From Actinomycetes bacterium (GTDB taxonomy: Bacteria; Actinomycetota; Acidimicrobiia; Acidimicrobiales; RAAP-2), in contig JAJYWG010000129.1 in the NCBI GenBank assembly GCA_021791615.1, forward strand, positions 1 through 19,056: a stretch of 19,056 bases of DNA, written 5' to 3'. The stretch's first letter is position 1. Each line of letters opens with the position of its first letter. The notes under the pieces were generated by a model. That model saw only the letters and a list, made by a program, of their open reading frames with translations, ran no database searches and was not told the DNA's origin. Positions 16,033-19,056 of the stretch are shown here, in pieces. The position numbers were made by a program, and so were the translations under genes.

Positions 16033-18891
16033 TCATGAGGCAGAGATCGTGTTCGAATCGACTCCGCCGATGCTTACGTACACCGCATCCCCACGGGTCT
16101 GGTCGTAGCAGGTTTGTCCGTTGTCCCAAGTTTCGGGGTCTGCTGACTCAGAGAGGGAGAAGGGACCCGCAGTCATGCCGCCGTCGTGGCACGTGTAGCT
16201 GTGGGAGCCCGCCCCGAATCCGGTCAACCTCATGACAATCCATCCTGGGTGACTCGAACTCCACCAGATCGCGATCGACGGTCCCGACGGTGACGGCGTT
16301 GTCGTCGTCGTCGTCGGTGGCGGTGGTGCCGATCCGGTCGCCGCGCTGCCGGACGATGTCGAGGAAAGCCCGCAACTGTCGGTCACCTTCAGGGTGATCG
16401 AGTAGTTGGAGCTGTAACTTCCACCAGTTTGAGCACTCCCTGGCGCCGACGATCTCGTCCAACCCCCGCCGTTGAGGCTGTACTGCACTGTGCTCACCGC
16501 GCAACCGTTGGAGGATGCCGCTCCCCACGAGAAGGTCACCGTCGTCCCGGAAACGCTGCCCTGGATGCCCGGTGCCGTCGGCGGCGCGTCGGGCGTAGCC
16601 GACGCCGAGTTGCTGGGCGGTCCGCAGTAGGTATTACAGGCTTCGATCACGAACGAATACCGCCGGCCGTTGATGAGCCCGGGGACGACCCCGTTCGCCG
16701 CCAGCAGGGTGAATGCACCACCGTTCTCGCTGTACTGATAGGACTGGACCTGCTGCCCTCCGTCCGATGCGGGCTGCGTGAACGTCAGCGTGGTCTGACC
16801 GTTCTGGTTGTTGGCCGCCTGGAGAGTGGTCGGCGCTCCGGGTTGGGCGAACACGGTGAACGGCACGCTGGAGGGACTCGGGGGCGAAGTCCCCGCCTTG
16901 TTGGTCGCCGTCACCGTAAAGGCGTAGGACGTCGAGTTGTTGAGGCCGGAGACCTCGTCGGTGATGGGATCCTCGGTCGGAGACGTGGGCGTCACGGTTT
17001 CGGTACGCACCACGGTCGATCCCTGGGTGACGGTGAGCGAGTAGGTGGTGACGTCGGCACCGTTTGCCGCAGCTCCGATCACCGCCGGCCACTGCACGTC
17101 GAGCTTGCCCCCGGTCGGATCGTTCGGAATGGCAGTGACCGTCGGCGCTCCAGGGGAGGCGGGTAAGCCGGCCGGTACCACCGCAGGCGACGGTGCGCTG
17201 GTGGGACCGAAACCGAGTGCGTTCTTGGACCGGACAGTAAAGGAGTACGAGTCGCCGTTGGTCAGCCCGCTCCAGACGAAGCTCGTCCCGCTGACGCACG
17301 GGGTGGCACCTGTCGGCGGGCTTACGTCCACCTCGGTGCAGAGGATGGGTGAGCCGGGATCGGCGGGGAGACTCCAGGTCACCGTCACCGACTGATCCCC
17401 GAATTTGACCGCCGGCGGGAGCGGTGTGCCGGGATAGGTATTGGGCGTGACGGGCGCCGATGCCTGACTCACCGGTCCCCACCCGACCGCGTTGTGCGCG
17501 CTGACGTGGAATTGGTAGCTGGTGCCGTTCTGGAGGCCGGTGATGTTGCAAGTCGTAGCGGTACCGCAGGTCTGGGCGGCCGGACCCCCGGTGACCTGGT
17601 AGTTGTCGATCGGCTGGCCGTTGTTGGGCGGAGCCGACCACGACAGCAGCGCAGTCCCGTTGCCGAAGCCGAGTACGCTCGGTGCTCCGGGCACACCCGG
17701 CACACCCGACACAGTGACAGTGATGGTTCCCTGCACCTCTCGACTCGGCAGCTTCGTCTGATCCATGAGGGCATAGGAGACGACCGCGGTTCCCGAATAG
17801 GAAGCACCAGCGGTAAAAGTCACCGTCGTTCCGTCGGTCGTCGCAGTCCCCGACCCATTCACCACCGTCGGATGCGGAAGCACGACCAATGGGGACGGGA
17901 ACGGGTCGATGTCGGCGTTCAGCACGTCGACCGTGACCGACTTCCCCTGGAAGACGGACGCGGTCTGGGGTACCGCCACGGCTAGTGGCTTGGTAGTCGC
18001 CACGATGTCGACCTGGACGGTCCCCGTCGTCTTCCCCCCGGTGTCGGAAACGGTGAACGAGACACGCAGGTCCATGCCGGACAGCCCCTGAGGAAAGACA
18101 GACAACGTGCTCCCGCCGAGCGAGGCACCGAGTCCGGCGGGAGCACTGATGAGCGGTCCGAACTTCACACCCGAGACTGGGCTGCCACCGGCACTGGCCA
18201 CGTACTGGGACAGGTCGTACGACGCATGCGTACCTGTCACCGCCGACACGGTGGGGCCAAAGAAGACAGGTTGCGGGGTGCCGGTGATCCCCACCGGGAT
18301 GGTGAACACGCCGATCTGCCCATTCGGGTCGTCAGGCCCGTAACCGTTCGTGACCTCCACCGTCACGCTCGCCGGCCCCACGTAGCCGTGGGCCGGAGTG
18401 AATACCAGAGCGGTCGGGCTAGTCACACGGGGCGATCCCTCGGCGCCAGAGACGTCGGCCGCCGACGTGATCCTGAGAGCCCTGCCACCGGGATCGAACA
18501 GGTACGTGTCGATCGACAACGTCACCGGCGTGTTCTCGGGCGTCGTCGCCGGTGCCACCCCGGACCGCATCTGGGGTCCATCGAGGCCCAGCGGCGGGAC
18601 GGTGAGCGTCGCCGATGCGGTACCGGCGACGCCCCGCACCGTGTAGACGAGTGTCTCGTACTGACTGGTCAACCGCACCGCGACGCTGGCACCACTCGTC
18701 CTCGGGTCCGTGCCCGGCGGCCCCGTGACAGACAGCAACTCCAGGTCGGACGAGGAGCCGGCGGGGTCGGTGACCTGTCCCTGGGCGAGCACGTTGACGT
18801 TGAGGGCGATGGCATGGGGGTCGGTGAGGAACGGGACGACGATGTCGTGGACCACCGGGGGGTCGCTCTCCGCTCCCGGAATGCCGACCAC
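16033..18891 (-). CDS. Ig-like/fibronectin type III repeat protein, 5'-truncated
   Basis: This is 952 aa from GTG 18891, but that is only the first in-frame start. The frame stays open to the window edge, and residues just upstream (LTDGHGAEAIGSLAVV, 18933-18886) look like the last strands of another cadherin-like domain. The N-terminal half (about 1-395) is a series of Ig/cadherin-like domains, with phrases such as VNVLAQGQVTDPAG. Five FN3 or FN3-like domains follow (about 402-483, 488-573, 579-680, 684-767 and 772-855). A Pro/Thr hinge (TTTTTT near 859-865) leads to a C-terminal domain with Cys901 and Cys928. No signal peptide remains, although proteins of this type are normally exported, so the surviving copy is probably non-functional unless rescued. 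The transposase start downstream of 18934 suggests insertion as the cause. It precedes moxR by 58 bases. Confidence 0.8.
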   Translation of the reverse strand: MVGIPGAESDPPVVHDIVVPFLTDPHAIALNVNVLAQGQVTDPAGSSSDLELLSVTGPPGTDPRTSGASVAVRLTSQYETLVYTVRGVAGTASATLTVPPLGLDGPQMRSGVAPATTPENTPVTLSIDTYLFDPGGRALRITSAADVSGAEGSPRVTSPTALVFTPAHGYVGPASVTVEVTNGYGPDDPNGQIGVFTIPVGITGTPQPVFFGPTVSAVTGTHASYDLSQYVASAGGSPVSGVKFGPLISAPAGLGASLGGSTLSVFPQGLSGMDLRVSFTVSDTGGKTTGTVQVDIVATTKPLAVAVPQTASVFQGKSVTVDVLNADIDPFPSPLVVLPHPTVVNGSGTATTDGTTVTFTAGASYSGTAVVSYALMDQTKLPSREVQGTITVTVSGVPGVPGAPSVLGFGNGTALLSWSAPPNNGQPIDNYQVTGGPAAQTCGTATTCNITGLQNGTSYQFHVSAHNAVGWGPVSQASAPVTPNTYPGTPLPPAVKFGDQSVTVTWSLPADPGSPILCTEVDVSPPTGATPCVSGTSFVWSGLTNGDSYSFTVRSKNALGFGPTSAPSPAVVPAGLPASPGAPTVTAIPNDPTGGKLDVQWPAVIGAAANGADVTTYSLTVTQGSTVVRTETVTPTSPTEDPITDEVSGLNNSTSYAFTVTATNKAGTSPPSPSSVPFTVFAQPGAPTTLQAANNQNGQTTLTFTQPASDGGQQVQSYQYSENGGAFTLLAANGVVPGLINGRRYSFVIEACNTYCGPPSNSASATPDAPPTAPGIQGSVSGTTVTFSWGAASSNGCAVSTVQYSLNGGGWTRSSAPGSAQTGGSYSSNYSITLKVTDSCGLSSTSSGSAATGSAPPPPTTTTTTPSPSGPSIAIWWSSSHPGWIVMRLTGFGAGSHSYTCHDGGMTAGPFSLSESADPETWDNGQTCYDQTRGDAVYVSIGGVDSNTISAS

Positions 18892-18933
18892 GGCCAGTGA
18901 CCCGATGGCTTCGGCACCATGCCCGTCGGTAAG

Positions 18934-19056
18934 GGTCCGCGCGATTATTGGACGCGCGATGTAGGCTTGCGCTGTGGAGCTCGGCGAAGAGGGCCTGTCT
19001 CGGTTCTTCTCGCTGACGTCTCCGTTCCTCGACGAGCGCCAGCGTCGACTGCTGGC
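18934..19056 (+). mobile_element. Left end of an ISAzo13-like insertion sequence, partial
   Basis: The boundary is inferred, not seen directly. The cadherin-like reading of the minus-strand gene makes sense up to about 18931-18936 and not beyond, and a transposase ORF starts 40 bases further on. The interval carries the near direct repeat CCGCGCGAT / GACGCGCGAT (about 18937-18960). The element runs out of the window, so its other terminal repeat and target duplication cannot be checked. Confidence 0.55.
18974..19056 (+). CDS. ISAzo13-family transposase, N-terminal fragment
   Basis: From GTG 18974 the frame reads VELGEEGLSRFFSLTSPFL, then DERQRRLLA, to the window edge (27 codons). The leader with DERQRRL is characteristic of the N-terminus of ISAzo13-family DDE transposases, which continue with a helix-turn-helix region not present here. 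An in-frame TAG at 18962-18964 excludes an earlier start. The gene is divergent from the Ig/FN3 gene. Identification rests on a short stretch recognised by eye. Confidence 0.7.
   Translation, partial: MELGEEGLSRFFSLTSPFLDERQRRLL

Noticed and set aside
16295..16318. GTC triplet run as a regulatory microsatellite
   Set aside because: It simply encodes the poly-Thr hinge of the Ig/FN3 protein. Thr/Pro hinges are common before C-terminal domains.
18398..18964. Plus-strand ORFs antisense to the Ig/FN3 gene
   Set aside because: They have no recognisable domain, while the minus-strand frame shows clear Ig/FN3 repeats. The last one stops at 18964, before the transposase start.

Overview
The window is high-GC DNA, almost certainly from an actinobacterium (Actinomycetota). 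The signs are GTG starts, four-base stop/start overlaps, strong GC bias at third codon positions in the left part, and actinobacterial families such as an ECF importer, an EspG-like protein and FHA-FtsK ATPases. The genus cannot be fixed from sequence alone. Both ends fall in sequence that typically breaks assemblies: a 24-bp tandem repeat on the left and the start of an insertion sequence on the right.

Left block, 1-4075, plus strand. This is an energy-coupling factor (ECF) vitamin/metal importer operon: EcfT (5' end outside the window), one polypeptide carrying two EcfA ATPase domains, and an S component. The genes are joined by four-base overlaps. They are very GC-rich and carry in-frame repeats at the EcfT N-terminus, in the EcfT tail and at the start of the S component.

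Middle gap, 4076-4360. The ECF operon converges here on a minus-strand cluster. The gap has no intact gene, but may hold a frameshifted small ORF just downstream of the EspG-like gene.

Right block, 4361-18934, minus strand, read right to left. It holds a truncated secreted Ig-like/fibronectin-III protein, a MoxR AAA+ ATPase, a DUF58 protein, a multi-pass transglutaminase-like protein, a very large ubiquitin-like/FHA/FtsK ATPase of the EccC/EssC class, a 95-residue WXG100-like protein, a 324-residue protein fusing the same N-terminal domain to a glycine-rich hydrophobic region, and an EspG-like protein. MoxR to the FtsK ATPase is tightly coupled. The WXG100-like set has its own likely promoter, with a 5' hairpin and two inverted repeats. 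I read this as a type VII (ESX-like) secretion locus: the ATPase is the motor, the two WXG100-like proteins are candidate substrates, and the EspG-like protein is a candidate chaperone. EccB, EccD, EccE and mycosin are not seen.

The most unusual points are: the transglutaminase domain has lost all three catalytic residues; the candidate substrates lack the WxG motif and look like tandem duplicates; ubiquitin-like and FHA modules are fused to the motor; and an ISAzo13-like element at the right edge appears to have cut the N-terminus off the Ig/FN3 gene, possibly separating the operon from its native promoter.
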